Notes under the pieces: generated by a model
Seen by the model: the letters and a program-made list of their open reading frames with translations, nothing else
What the model was told of the DNA's origin: nothing
The model's database searches: none
Made by a program: the position numbers and the translations under genes
Virus record (IMG/VR): IMGVR_UViG_3300035698_019747
Span: 88,403-152,402 of that record
DNA from: a virus
Length of the DNA: 64,000 nucleotides
Strand: one strand, 5' to 3'
Shown here: in pieces, positions 8,606 to 17,542 of the stretch
How positions within the stretch are numbered: position 1 is the first letter of the stretch
Layout: each line of letters starts with the position of its first letter

Positions 8606-9761
8606 TCATACCGCTATAAATGAGATAATAATATATAATAAATTAGATGATACTAAATATATACCACTTCCAAATATTGGATTAGATACACACACTATTT
8701 TACATCACATAGTTAATAACTATAACGATTTCAACCCTACTATTTTCTTACAAGGAAACCCATTTGATTCAGGTATTAAACCATCTAATGTCTCTGATAT
8801 TCATAAAATGATAGATGAATTACAAGATGGTGGACATACATTAAACTACCATATAAGTCCTGTAGATTCGTCTTTGATTAATGGTATGATTAGTAATTGG
8901 AAAAATAGAGAGTTGACCCCTGTGGGTACAGACATTAAATCTTGGTGTGAATCAATAGGATTAGGTGTATTAGATAATTTACCAATATATTGGGGTTGTC
9001 AATTTGGAATAAATGATATCATATTATATAATAGAGATATAGATTTCTATAAAGAACTACTTGAATTACATAAAACTAAATATACAGAACTCAGTCATTT
9101 TTTAGAAAGAACTTGGGGGGCAATATTTAATATTTACCCATCAATTTTAAACAATAGAAATAATTTAGGTAATTACCTATCATCTTTGGGTTTAAATGGT
9201 AAGGGTGTAGAAGTGGGGGCATTCAAGGGGGAATTTTCCAAACAACTATTAGAAAATTGGAAAGGCACTCTTTATATGATTGATCCATGGAGAGTGTTAG
9301 ATACTAATGAATATGATAATTTTTATAATCAAAATAACACATATCAAGATACTACTGAAAATATTAAGGGATTTGAAAATAGAGCCTTTATGTTACGTGG
9401 ACTTTCTAATGATTTGGTTGAACTTTTTGAAGACAATAGCTTAGATTTTGTTTATATAGATGCTAATCATGCTTATGATTATGTGAAAGAAGATATTGAT
9501 ATATGGTATCCTAAAATAAAAAAAAATGGAGTTATATCTGGATATGGTTATTGTATGTTTAATAATAAAAAGGTTGGGTGGTATGAAGATAGCACATTCG
9601 CAGAGGATAAGGTAAATAAACATATATGGGACAATGAAGAGAAAATTTATTTGGGGTTATTTGGGGTCAATCCCGCAATAGATAAATTTAGTTTAAATAA
9701 TAGTTATGAGATTAAAGTAACTGATGAGTGGTATAGTACATGGTACTTTATTAAAAAATGA
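8535..9761 (+). CDS. DUF3431 domain fused to a class I methyltransferase
   Basis: 408 residues. The N-terminal half has the DUF3431 pattern: TYFGEDLSWI (11-20), IIIYNK, LPNIGLDTHTILHHIV (45-60) and FLQGNPFD (71-78); this family is thought to relate to glycosyltransferases. The C-terminal half has class I SAM-methyltransferase motifs: VEVGAFKGEFS (225-235, motif I), MIDPW (248-252) and DFVYIDANHAYD (304-315), as in sugar O-methyltransferases of the Methyltransf_24 type. Together this suggests glycan synthesis and methylation, on the virion or on the host surface; GDP-mannose dehydratase at 14.1 kb fits. Substrate is unknown. Confidence 0.7.
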   Translation: MTTEKVDIVITYFGEDLSWITSLNHTAINEIIIYNKLDDTKYIPLPNIGLDTHTILHHIVNNYNDFNPTIFLQGNPFDSGIKPSNVSDIHKMIDELQDGGHTLNYHISPVDSSLINGMISNWKNRELTPVGTDIKSWCESIGLGVLDNLPIYWGCQFGINDIILYNRDIDFYKELLELHKTKYTELSHFLERTWGAIFNIYPSILNNRNNLGNYLSSLGLNGKGVEVGAFKGEFSKQLLENWKGTLYMIDPWRVLDTNEYDNFYNQNNTYQDTTENIKGFENRAFMLRGLSNDLVELFEDNSLDFVYIDANHAYDYVKEDIDIWYPKIKKNGVISGYGYCMFNNKKVGWYEDSTFAEDKVNKHIWDNEEKIYLGLFGVNPAIDKFSLNNSYEIKVTDEWYSTWYFIKK

Positions 9762-9808
9762 TAAGGGATATTTATATTTTAATAAATACTTAAAAATAAA
9801 GCCTTTAA

Positions 9809-10363
9809 ATGGATTTTAATAGATACTCTAATAGTGACCTAAATAAAGAGATATGTAAAAGTTCAGATGGGTTATTTTATCACCCAAACTTTATCAGTTC
9901 AAGTAAGATAACATTTCTAGAAAAAGTTTTAAGTACAGTAGAGTATAAGATAATTAACGGAAAGCCAATTAAATATTTTGGATTAGAATATTCACATAAT
10001 AAAACTTTACACGATACTATTCAAACAGAACTTTGCGATTTCTTTAATTTAATGAAAGGGATAGATGATACTTTTGATCAAATTTCAATTGAGTTTTATA
10101 AACAAGATGAAGGACATACTTTTATAAAGGAAAGTAAACTATATGATGATACTGTTGTGATAATTAGTTTAGGCGATTTCAAGTATCATTTTAAAGGTGA
10201 GAAAAATTTTGAAATACTTATGGAAAAGGGTAGTCTATTAGTAATAAGTGGTGAATCTAGAAAACTTACTAGGAGAATACGATATATTAAAAATGAAAGG
10301 TTCAATACTATGGTTATACCTAGAGATGACTTCTACTTATTCACATTTAGAAAATTAAGATAA
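9809..10363 (+). CDS. AlkB-like (2OG-Fe(II) oxygenase fold) protein lacking metal ligands
   Basis: 184 residues. The strands follow AlkB order: SIEFYKQDEGHTFIKES (93-109), VVIISLGDFKYHF (116-128) and GSLLVISGESRKLTRRIRY (141-159), which match the Y-x-x-G, SLGs and SGxxR...H-x-I segments of AlkB. The HxD iron ligands appear replaced (IKES) and the distal His is Arg155. If the fold call is right the protein cannot bind iron in the usual way, so may bind nucleic acid without demethylating it. The fold assignment is tentative. A hairpin element lies just upstream. Confidence 0.4.
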   Translation: MDFNRYSNSDLNKEICKSSDGLFYHPNFISSSKITFLEKVLSTVEYKIINGKPIKYFGLEYSHNKTLHDTIQTELCDFFNLMKGIDDTFDQISIEFYKQDEGHTFIKESKLYDDTVVIISLGDFKYHFKGEKNFEILMEKGSLLVISGESRKLTRRIRYIKNERFNTMVIPRDDFYLFTFRKLR

Positions 10364-11032
10364 ATGCTCCCTGTATATAGTTATTAATTGATCAGTTAAT
10401 AACTGGGATAATTGATTTATATTATCTACATCTTTCTCAATCACCTCATCTAATATATAGTAATATATTTTGAAAATATCACCTACTTTCTTAATAGACA
10501 TCTTCACTATATGTAAGCCATTATTAATCGATATTTCAAAATCAAATTTAGTTTCTTCACATGGGAACATTTTAAACTTGGGGTTATATTCAACATTAGT
10601 AATAGTGAATTCGGTTATATCTCTTTTATTTAGGTAATCATTCATACTACTCGCAGGTGCTTCTGATATGAAATCTGATATATTTCTTAAATTTTTTCCA
10701 AACTTATCCTCAGTTATGATTGACTTTAGCTTATATTCCAGGTCTTCTACGCTTTCAAAATCTACCTTATTATAAATACAGTTTATATCCTTTAAATACC
10801 AAAAACTATCTTCTACTAACTTCTGTTTCTTAGTATCAGTTCTAAATATGAATTTAGTATGCACAATAGTAGTCACACTCTCATCTTCCATTTCTACGTT
10901 TAGACCATGTATAGAGAACACTAATTTATAAAATTTATCATCCTCTGATAACTCATAAACATGTTCGAATTGCCTAGCTTTCTTTTCTTCTAAAATATTG
11001 CGTAATATTGTATCTACATTTTTAACATTCAT
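10355..11032 (-). CDS. hypothetical protein
   Basis: 225 residues, acidic, alternating strands and helices; begins MNVKNVDTILRNILEEKKAR. No motif recognised. It converges on the AlkB-like gene (9-base overlap) and diverges from the gene at 11080; the 47 bases between hold the promoter of the latter. Confidence 0.6.
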   Translation of the reverse strand: MNVKNVDTILRNILEEKKARQFEHVYELSEDDKFYKLVFSIHGLNVEMEDESVTTIVHTKFIFRTDTKKQKLVEDSFWYLKDINCIYNKVDFESVEDLEYKLKSIITEDKFGKNLRNISDFISEAPASSMNDYLNKRDITEFTITNVEYNPKFKMFPCEETKFDFEISINNGLHIVKMSIKKVGDIFKIYYYILDEVIEKDVDNINQLSQLLTDQLITIYREHLS

Positions 11033-11056
11033 GTGTTATATATTAAAATAATATCG

Positions 11057-11064
11057 TATATTTG
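11057..11064 (+). promoter_or_regulatory. Bacteroidota-type -7 box TATATTTG
   Basis: TATATTTG, 15 bases before the ATG at 11080, matches TAnnTTTG. It would give a leader of about 10 bases for the two overlapping genes that follow. Confidence 0.5.
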
Positions 11065-11079
11065 TTTAAATAAAATATT

Positions 11080-12015
11080 ATGACAACTGACTCAGAAATG
11101 CATAACATAATTGATGAAATTCTGGAATTATTAGATGCCCCTGAATTACTACACAAACATATAAATAAAAATAACATTTTAACATTTGATAGGTACTTAA
11201 ACACTAATGATGTAAATGAACTTGTTACTACTGACTATATACATCGAAAAACTAGATTAAATATTGAAACTACTTTGACTAATATTTCCACTAGTAATAT
11301 CAGTGATGTGATAAGTTTCATCAAGGATAATTTAGACACTTCATACATAACAGATAAAGGATATATCTCACATGATATGACGGATTTTATATTAAAATAT
11401 ATTTCAGATGAAAGGGTAGGTGAATTAATTGCTATACTAAACGAACATAAAAATATATTTGATTATAATAATTCAATAATATTTGATAATGTTACACACC
11501 ACAAAGATTTTAAAACCATTTTACATAATATACACAATTCAGTTAAGATAGAACAAATTCAATTAACTGCCGATATATCACATTTAAATGATAAAAACCA
11601 CATAGCGTTTTCTAATTGGATGTATATTATTAAGGAGTATAGTCATATTATTTCTCATTTTACAGGGTCTGGGAATGTTTTATCTAAAATATATGATAAT
11701 TTAGATAAAACATCTACTAAACTAAAAATGATAATGCTAACCAAAATGGTTAAGTGGACTAGTTATAATATAGAATATATAATATCTAAATTATCTTTAT
11801 TCGATGATCCTTCCCTTATGGAATTATTAAGTGATAAATTAAAAGTATATTTGAAGACTAAAGACATATCCTACAAAGAAGGTGAGTGTCTTAAAACTAA
11901 TTATACAAGTGATAGTGAATATATTAAAATATTAAACAACAATCTCAGCTATACAAAAAATATTAATATAAATTTATTAAATGAATTTAAATCATTTGAA
12001 GACTATGAAAAATAA
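11080..12015 (+). CDS. hypothetical helical protein
   Basis: 311 residues, largely helical, rich in Asn, Ile and His, no motif recognised. It overlaps the next gene by 11 bases (ATGAAAAATAA), and both have a similar helical, Asn-rich composition, so may be partners in one operon. Transcribed from the TATATTTG promoter just upstream. Confidence 0.65.
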   Translation: MTTDSEMHNIIDEILELLDAPELLHKHINKNNILTFDRYLNTNDVNELVTTDYIHRKTRLNIETTLTNISTSNISDVISFIKDNLDTSYITDKGYISHDMTDFILKYISDERVGELIAILNEHKNIFDYNNSIIFDNVTHHKDFKTILHNIHNSVKIEQIQLTADISHLNDKNHIAFSNWMYIIKEYSHIISHFTGSGNVLSKIYDNLDKTSTKLKMIMLTKMVKWTSYNIEYIISKLSLFDDPSLMELLSDKLKVYLKTKDISYKEGECLKTNYTSDSEYIKILNNNLSYTKNININLLNEFKSFEDYEK

Positions 12016-12877
12016 AATATTAGAAGATTTTAAAAAGGGTTTATTAAAGCCTGTGAATAAATATTTACATAATCAATATTCTAGTGTTGTAAATATGGCA
12101 TTTATTGATCCAGATATTAACGTACATAAGTTAAGTACATTTATTGACTTTATATTAAATAACTCACATATTAACTCAGTAAAAAATCTATCTTTTAATA
12201 TCTATGATATTATAAGAGCTAATAACTTGGACAAATTAAAATTCGCAGAATCTATTAGAAAAATTGATTATGATAGTATTCTATTATTTCTTATTAGATC
12301 ACAACATCCAGTAACTAATTATTTATCTACTATTAAGTATGTCCAATCTAGGGTGAGTATATATGGAGTCAAAGTAGGTGATATTTTTTCTATTAAAAAT
12401 GAAGAAAATTTTACATATATTACAGAAAATAAGCAATTTTTTTCAATTGATTTTATAAAAAGCCGAAATCATTTTTCTGCACTTAGTATTAGCATAGATG
12501 ATATTAATAATACTCTCACAAAACATAAATTATTAGAAACTATGTTATTTACCCGTGAGTCCTTTATAGAATATTGTGCTATCAACTACATAATTAAAGG
12601 GGATGTACAGAATTTAATTAAAGTTATATGGCAACTAGATATGAATGTCGATAATATATTAAAAAATCCTGATATTTTTAAATTGACACAATCTAATAAA
12701 TCCATTAAATATTTACTTATGAAACACACCATATCTGATGTGAAACTCAATGATAAACTTCTGATAAAAGAATTATCACCTAGGAATTTTCTTAAAGATT
12801 ATATGACTATCGATAATAGTTCTGTGGGTAATACGATGGATATATTTGAATCATTTACAGAGTGGGACTCTAATTAG
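12005..12877 (+). CDS. hypothetical helical protein
   Basis: About 290 residues from ATG 12005, which overlaps the stop of the preceding gene; the in-frame Met eight codons earlier lies deeper inside that gene and is less likely. Mostly helical, no motif recognised. Ends in TAG, evidence that TAG is a stop codon here. Confidence 0.65.
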   Translation: MKNKILEDFKKGLLKPVNKYLHNQYSSVVNMAFIDPDINVHKLSTFIDFILNNSHINSVKNLSFNIYDIIRANNLDKLKFAESIRKIDYDSILLFLIRSQHPVTNYLSTIKYVQSRVSIYGVKVGDIFSIKNEENFTYITENKQFFSIDFIKSRNHFSALSISIDDINNTLTKHKLLETMLFTRESFIEYCAINYIIKGDVQNLIKVIWQLDMNVDNILKNPDIFKLTQSNKSIKYLLMKHTISDVKLNDKLLIKELSPRNFLKDYMTIDNSSVGNTMDIFESFTEWDSN

Positions 12878-12961
12878 GGATATGTGAATAATTTTGATAT
12901 GCATATAATGTAAGTTTTTAATATTCTTATATTAATATATACTTTAAAATAAAGAGTATAG

Positions 12962-14113
12962 ATGTCAGATTGTAATCCAAATATTAACCGTTTTTTCGGT
13001 GCACTTCAAACCCATATAAAACCATATAATGGATCTTTTGTAGCAGTAGAAGGACCTAACATGACACATAAGATAACATCTATGCCCTATTTAAAATTCC
13101 CCTATCAACAAGTATTAACAGGGAGGGTAACATTAAGGGCAGGACAAACCAACTACTTATTAAACCATTTGGGTCTAGGTGATAATGCCACATTTTTAGC
13201 TATTACTGCACAATATGATAACTCTAGTAAATTTGAAGCTGATAACTATGTTCAATATAGTTACTACAGTGATAAAAATAGAATATATTCGTTCGCACAG
13301 ATGCTTGTATTAACTGGTAACTCAGAGAATAGAGTGGAACAATTATATATACATAACCCTAACCAGAATGTACCAGTTGTACTTGAGATAATGGTAGCGG
13401 TCATTGATGATTTTTATAACTTTTTTGAAGAAAATTCTGATTCTTCATCTGTTTCCAATTCAGTCACTTTTGAAAATATTTCCAATTCTGATGTGGATAT
13501 ATGGGATAATGATGATTCTATGATGATCGTTAAAAATAGTTCTGGTCAGGCAATGTTATATTTAAATTTACAAGATATTAATGCACTTAACAGAGATGGT
13601 AAGATTTTAACTATTGATGAAAAAAGTGTAGGTATAATACTACTTATATTTGTTAGTGAATTTGAAGCAACACAAGCTAAATCTAAAATAAACCAATGGA
13701 TTAACGATTATAGTAATGGAGTATCATCTACTCCAATAGACGATTATGAACCTATTATAACTTTTTCAAATAGTGTAGTAGATGATCAAGTAGCAGCCGC
13801 ATATGGGTCTACTTTAACTAGCTTAGATGGCGATGGTTCATTTGTATATAATAGTTCTATTAGCCTAAGTGATTATAACACAGAAATAACAAAGGTAAAT
13901 TTGAAGGATTTATTGATTTCTAAAGTAGAGGATTTCGAATCAAGCATAATAGTATTAAATGCCACCAATGCATTATTATTGAAAACAGAGGGTAACATAA
14001 GTGTCAATAATATCGTTAACCCAGGTGAGTATTATGTGTTCTTTGATATAACTGATGCAATCGGTAATAAGGTTAATTCTGGGATTAATGTTAAAATAAA
14101 TATTGTTGGGTAA
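12962..14113 (+). CDS. probable virion protein with C-terminal Ig/cadherin-like part
   Basis: 383 residues. N-terminal about 150 residues are beta-rich ([20 protein letters not shown]); a Ser/Asn-rich linker of about residues 155-175 follows, then further beta domains. No enzyme motif. The composition and the TTAATATATAC motif about 20 nt before the ATG, like that of other structural genes here, suggest a virion surface or head decoration protein. Role not identified. Confidence 0.45.
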   Translation: MSDCNPNINRFFGALQTHIKPYNGSFVAVEGPNMTHKITSMPYLKFPYQQVLTGRVTLRAGQTNYLLNHLGLGDNATFLAITAQYDNSSKFEADNYVQYSYYSDKNRIYSFAQMLVLTGNSENRVEQLYIHNPNQNVPVVLEIMVAVIDDFYNFFEENSDSSSVSNSVTFENISNSDVDIWDNDDSMMIVKNSSGQAMLYLNLQDINALNRDGKILTIDEKSVGIILLIFVSEFEATQAKSKINQWINDYSNGVSSTPIDDYEPIITFSNSVVDDQVAAAYGSTLTSLDGDGSFVYNSSISLSDYNTEITKVNLKDLLISKVEDFESSIIVLNATNALLLKTEGNISVNNIVNPGEYYVFFDITDAIGNKVNSGINVKINIVG

Positions 14114-14150
14114 CGGTTTAAACTTTTTTATTTATAACCTATATAATAGT

Positions 14151-15173
14151 ATGAAAAAAGCTTTAATATTTGGTATCACAGGACAAGATGGTTCTTATTT
14201 ATCTGAACTACTCTTACAAAAGGGATATGAAGTACATGGGGTTAAAAGACGGAGTTCTTCTTTTAATACTGAAAGGATCAATCACTTATATAATGACACG
14301 CACAATGAAACTGATTTTTATTTACATTATGGTGACTTAGCTGATACATCTAGTATTATAAATATATTACGGAAAGTGTCACCCGATGAAGTTTATAACC
14401 TAGCAGCTCAAAGCCATGTCAAAGTTTCGTTTGAAATACCTGAATATACTTCTGATATAGATGCAATAGGAACACTTAGAATATTAGAAGCAATAAGGTC
14501 ATTAGACCTTAACACACGCTTCTATCAAGCATCTAGCAGTGAAATGTACGGAGATGTATTAGAAAGTCCACAAACAGAGAAAACAGGGTTTAATCCACAA
14601 TCACCATATGCAGTGGCTAAGGTATATGCCCATTTTATTACTAAGAATTATAGAGAGAGTTATAAAATGTTTGCTTGCTCAGGTATACTATTTAATCACG
14701 AGTCACCCAGAAGAGGTGAAACGTTTGTTACAAGGAAAATAACTATGGCTGTTGCTAATATTTATACTGGCAGACAAGAGTGTTTATATTTAGGTAATTT
14801 GGATGCACATAGGGATTGGGGACATTCCAAAGATTATGTTAAAGCAATGTGGATGATGTTACAACAAGAAAATCCAGAAGATTATGTTATTTCTACGAAT
14901 GAAACACATAGTGTAAGACAGTTTTGTGAAATGGCATTTAATGAATTAGATATCAATATATCATGGGAAGGTGAAGGATTAGATGAGGTAGGGAAAGATG
15001 AAGATGATAATATCATAATTAGAATAGATCCTAACTATTTTAGACCTTCTGAGGTAGTGTACTTATTAGGGGATTCTAGTAAGGCAAGGGATAAATTGGG
15101 ATGGTTTCCTGAAATTAGCTTCAAAGAACTCGTTAAAGATATGGTACGTTTTGATTTAACAAATAATAATTAA
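14151..15173 (+). CDS. gmd: GDP-mannose 4,6-dehydratase
   Basis: About 340 residues from ATG 14151 ([20 protein letters not shown]); the upstream in-frame extension has no family similarity. It has the Rossmann glycine motif GITGQDG (8-14), the active-site segment SSSEMYGD (128-135) and YAVAK (153-157) of extended short-chain dehydrogenases, plus [16 protein letters not shown] typical of Gmd. It converts GDP-D-mannose to GDP-4-keto-6-deoxy-D-mannose, precursor of GDP-fucose, rhamnose and perosamine sugars. With the DUF3431-methyltransferase gene it suggests the phage alters surface or virion glycans. Full length, no missing catalytic residue seen. Confidence 0.95.
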   Translation: MKKALIFGITGQDGSYLSELLLQKGYEVHGVKRRSSSFNTERINHLYNDTHNETDFYLHYGDLADTSSIINILRKVSPDEVYNLAAQSHVKVSFEIPEYTSDIDAIGTLRILEAIRSLDLNTRFYQASSSEMYGDVLESPQTEKTGFNPQSPYAVAKVYAHFITKNYRESYKMFACSGILFNHESPRRGETFVTRKITMAVANIYTGRQECLYLGNLDAHRDWGHSKDYVKAMWMMLQQENPEDYVISTNETHSVRQFCEMAFNELDINISWEGEGLDEVGKDEDDNIIIRIDPNYFRPSEVVYLLGDSSKARDKLGWFPEISFKELVKDMVRFDLTNNN

Positions 15174-15183
15174 AATAAATATT

Positions 15184-15429
15184 ATGAAAAAGTTATTTTT
15201 AATATTACTTAATAAATATACAGATACTAAAAGTGGGCGCATGGAAATACTTAAAATAGTTGATAAAGGGGTATATCGTGAATACTATGAACAAACCAAC
15301 TTTGGTAATCTATATAATGCATATATAGAGTTTTTAATGGCTAATGACCTTATTAAACGTATCACTAAAAATAAAGATTATAGAGAAATAGATATGATTA
15401 GAAAAGGTATGCATAAGGCATTTGATTAA
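15184..15429 (+). CDS. small hypothetical protein
   Basis: 81 residues, basic, begins MKKLFLILLNKYTDTKSGRM; the start is hydrophobic but too short for a clear signal peptide. Winged-helix-like spacing of charged helices is possible but unproven. Lies 10 bases after gmd. Confidence 0.5.
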   Translation: MKKLFLILLNKYTDTKSGRMEILKIVDKGVYREYYEQTNFGNLYNAYIEFLMANDLIKRITKNKDYREIDMIRKGMHKAFD

Positions 15430-15476
15430 ACTATAAGATTTTTAGAAAAACCCAACTAAGTTCTAAATATTATCCC

Positions 15477-15484
15477 TATATTTG
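15477..15484 (+). promoter_or_regulatory. Bacteroidota-type -7 box TATATTTG
   Basis: TATATTTG in the 90-base gap before the gene at 15520; leader of about 30 bases. Confidence 0.5.
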
Positions 15485-15519
15485 TACTCTAATCTAACAA
15501 CAGCTAAATATTACATATT

Positions 15520-15708
15520 ATGAGACCGATGAGCGATGAACCAGAAAATATGACAAGAGTTCTTTTACTTGGTAAAAATGGTATAACATTATCATTTCAT
15601 TTTTATAAGGATGGTATGTTTCAGGAAGATAATAGTTCTAATTGGAATTTACCCAGTGAGTTTAAATCTTGGGTGTCTATTAAGGAGTTAAAAAGTATAA
15701 TTTTATAA
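15520..15708 (+). CDS. small hypothetical protein
   Basis: 62 residues, MRPMSDEPENMTRVLLLG to WVSIKELKSIIL. The pattern of an early P, a VLLLG strand and a final W-(V/I)-S-x-K-E-L is like small phage proteins of the DUF551 kind, but the match is weak. Has its own TATATTTG promoter. Confidence 0.5.
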   Translation: MRPMSDEPENMTRVLLLGKNGITLSFHFYKDGMFQEDNSSNWNLPSEFKSWVSIKELKSIIL

Positions 15709-15738
15709 TAAATAAATTACCTAAGTAATTCAATTTAT

Positions 15739-16161
15739 ATGAAAGTTGACCAAACTATAGTTGTACTAAACGACCATATTTGGTATGATAATGGGAATGC
15801 TAAAACTGTTTGTGTTTCTTCTTGCCTAATGTATTTTGGCATTAGACCAAATAAGTATCATTATACTGGAACTACTAAAAATAGATTTGCATATAAGCAA
15901 ATACTTAGACGACTTGGATATAACGTTCGTTCTCGTAAAAGTGAGTTTAAAATAGGTAAATTTTCGAAAGATATGCCTACTATGACTGAACTAAAATCAA
16001 GGCTACGTAAGTCTAATTATACTGATAATGATAAGTTTTTAGTATGTGGTTTTCAGAAAGGAAGTGCACACCTTATGGTACTAGATGGTAAAGGGGATAT
16101 AATAGTAGATACTGCTCCCCAAAAGAAGTGGAGAATTGAGGATATTTGTTTAGTTTATTAA
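15739..16161 (+). CDS. possible papain-like cysteine peptidase
   Basis: 140 residues. A cysteine pair in KTVCVSSCLMYFG (about residues 22-35) begins a helix, and near the C-terminus SAHLMVLDGKGDIIVDTAP has His followed by a strand and Asp. Cys-helix, then His on a strand, then Asp/Asn is the order in papain-like peptidases such as C39 or NlpC types, which cut peptide links in proteins or cell walls. No signal peptide. The assignment rests only on this order. Confidence 0.35.
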   Translation: MKVDQTIVVLNDHIWYDNGNAKTVCVSSCLMYFGIRPNKYHYTGTTKNRFAYKQILRRLGYNVRSRKSEFKIGKFSKDMPTMTELKSRLRKSNYTDNDKFLVCGFQKGSAHLMVLDGKGDIIVDTAPQKKWRIEDICLVY

Positions 16162-16227
16162 TTAATTAACTAAACTTTATCCAAAAATATTAATATAAGA
16201 GAGAGAGAAATTTTATATATATACGTT

Positions 16228-16296
16228 ATGAGAAAAATGATTTTAAATACTACATTATTAAGCATCAGCATTATTTTATTATTAATGGTGTATTGA
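16228..16296 (+). CDS. 22-residue hydrophobic leader-like peptide
   Basis: MRKMILNTTLLSISIILLLM followed by VY: one hydrophobic stretch behind a basic start. A GAGAGAGAGAAA purine run lies about 20 bases before the ATG. A strong hairpin terminator begins 26 bases after its stop. It could be a leader peptide for attenuation, a small toxin-like membrane peptide, or chance. Confidence 0.35.
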   Translation: MRKMILNTTLLSISIILLLMVY

Positions 16297-16321
16297 GTCA
16301 GTATTGAAAAATTTTTCAACG

Positions 16322-16354
16322 CCCGACTCTTAATAAGTGTCGGGTTTATTTTTT
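16322..16354 (+). terminator. intrinsic terminator before the tRNA pair
   Basis: CCCGAC (16322-16327) pairs with GTCGGG (16339-16344), extended inside by CTT/AAG, and is followed by TTTATTTTTT. An upstream GAGTC (16295-16299) can pair with GACTC (16325-16329) and would open this stem. Confidence 0.8.
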
Positions 16355-16360
16355 ATATAT

Positions 16361-16446
16361 GGTTGAGTGGTGGAATTGGTAGACACGAGGGGTTTAAAAC
16401 CCCTTGGTCAGAAATGATCGTGCGGGTTCGAGTCCCGCCTCGACTA
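16361..16446 (+). tRNA. tRNA-Leu (TAA)
   Basis: Acceptor GGTTGAG/CTCGACT with two G-T wobbles, a D arm of Leu type, anticodon stem AGGGG/CCCCT around TTTAAAA (anticodon TAA), a long variable arm (GGTCAGAAATGATC) and T arm GCGGGTTCGAGTCCCGC. No encoded CCA. It reads UUA, the favoured Leu codon in an AT-rich genome. Confidence 0.93.
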
Positions 16447-16464
16447 CTAAAAATCACATATTTT

Positions 16465-16538
16465 AGTCTAGTAGCTCAGTTGGTTAGAGCGTTTCCCTGA
16501 TAAGGAAAAGGTCGCAGGTTCAAGTCCTACCTAGACTA
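16465..16538 (+). tRNA. tRNA-Ile (GAT)
   Basis: Perfect acceptor AGTCTAG/CTAGACT, D arm GCTCAGTTGGTTAGAGC, anticodon stem TTTCC/GGAAA around CTGATAA (anticodon GAT), T arm with GGTTCAAGTCC. No encoded CCA. It follows tRNA-Leu by 18 bases and precedes a protein gene by 20. Confidence 0.95.
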
Positions 16539-16557
16539 CTAATTAAATATAATTATT

Positions 16558-16932
16558 ATGACAAGTAGAGATTTTTGCTTTTGGTTACAAGGTATATTAG
16601 AAGTTACCGAGTTAGATAAATTTAATGAAAGACAAACACATATCATTAAAACCCATCTGTCTCTTGTATTTAAACACGAGATTAATACTGATTTATCAAT
16701 GATTAAACATTTTATGGCTAGGGATTTTTGTTTCTGGTTAGATGGGGTATTTAGTGGAACTGAGTTTCTATGTTTAAATAAACCCCAAATGGTGATGATT
16801 TCTGCTAAATTATCACCAGTATTTAAACATGATATTGATCCTAGTATGGGTGATATTGAACACCAGGAAGGACTAAATAATATACATAGCTGGGATAGTG
16901 ACCCCAATTCTGATGTTAATATGAGATGTTAA
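16558..16932 (+). CDS. phage protein with two copies of an (F/C)-x-W-L-x-G repeat
   Basis: 124 residues built from an internal duplication: SRDFCFWLQGILEVTELDKF ... LSLVFKHEI (about 3-42) and ARDFCFWLDGVFSGTEFLCL ... LSPVFKHDI (about 54-93). The unit, DFC(F/Y)WLQGxxE ... V-I-K-x-H-L-x-x-V-F, is common as a single copy in small phage proteins of unknown function. The duplication is the unusual point. Confidence 0.65.
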   Translation: MTSRDFCFWLQGILEVTELDKFNERQTHIIKTHLSLVFKHEINTDLSMIKHFMARDFCFWLDGVFSGTEFLCLNKPQMVMISAKLSPVFKHDIDPSMGDIEHQEGLNNIHSWDSDPNSDVNMRC

Positions 16933-16975
16933 TTCTACAAAGTAGTATATTTATTTTAAGATAAAACCTTCAATT

Positions 16976-17209
16976 ATGATGAAATATAATGAATTACCCA
17001 AAGAAATATTATCCCCTATATCTGGTGATAAAATGAGGTTAATGGACAAGTACTACCCAAATGAATGTTTTATGTCAATAGTTAATAACTATCAAGATTC
17101 TGCTGAGTTATATGAGAATTCCGCAGCAATGTATTTATCAGAAAATGGAGAAACGATATATGTCCCATTTGATAGTGGTGACATTCCCACTAATGAGAGT
17201 CCAAATTAG
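16976..17209 (+). CDS. small hypothetical protein
   Basis: 77 residues (ATG at 16976 or 16979), acidic, with no recognised motif. Ends in TAG. The next 130 bases hold only a 25-codon chance-like frame and then a promoter. Confidence 0.55.
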   Translation: MMKYNELPKEILSPISGDKMRLMDKYYPNECFMSIVNNYQDSAELYENSAAMYLSENGETIYVPFDSGDIPTNESPN

Positions 17210-17308
17210 ATAATGATAAAAGAAATAAAGGGACTTGTATTAGGTTTTTTTATCAAATTATATCGTATTAACCTTCATATAGTTTTGTAATATATATATA
17301 AATAGTTG

Positions 17309-17316
17309 TATATTTG
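17309..17316 (+). promoter_or_regulatory. Bacteroidota promoter, TTTG -33 and TATATTTG -7
   Basis: TTTG at 17284-17287 and TATATTTG at 17309-17316 are 21 bases apart, the expected spacing of Bacteroidota promoters. It stands before the 57-residue gene at 17342. Confidence 0.6.
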
Positions 17317-17341
17317 CTGATATAATAACTAAAACCACATT

Positions 17342-17515
17342 ATGATGACAGCAAAATATTATAGCAAACCCGAAAACGTATTATTTTATGACCCGATTAC
17401 AAGATTGTTAGCAAGGATATTTGGGGCTAAACACTTTGTAATTAAATGTAGGGTTTGTGGAAAGATACCCACTGAAATATACGGAGATACTTGTTTAAGC
17501 CACAAAACTAAATGA
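17342..17515 (+). CDS. small zinc-ribbon-like protein
   Basis: 57 residues, MMTAKYYSKPENVLFYDPIT to CLSHKTK, with CRVCGK and a later C-L-S-H, a plausible CxxC...CxxH zinc site. Driven by the TTTG/TATATTTG promoter just upstream. Below 60 residues, so easily missed. Function unknown. Confidence 0.55.
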   Translation: MMTAKYYSKPENVLFYDPITRLLARIFGAKHFVIKCRVCGKIPTEIYGDTCLSHKTK

Positions 17516-17542
17516 GTGTATGTTTTAACATTAACATATAAG

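Noticed and set aside
9441-9623. Minus-strand hydrophobic frame inside the methyltransferase gene
   Set aside because: Lies wholly within a well-supported gene whose motifs continue across it.
16539-16907. Minus-strand frame opposite the duplicated-domain gene
   Set aside because: It is a mirror of the duplication on the plus strand and overlaps the tRNA-Ile gene start region; no promoter.
17213-17290. 25-codon frame MIKEIKGLVLGFFIKL...
   Set aside because: Short, no promoter or ribosome-binding site, and it runs into the -33 box of the next promoter.
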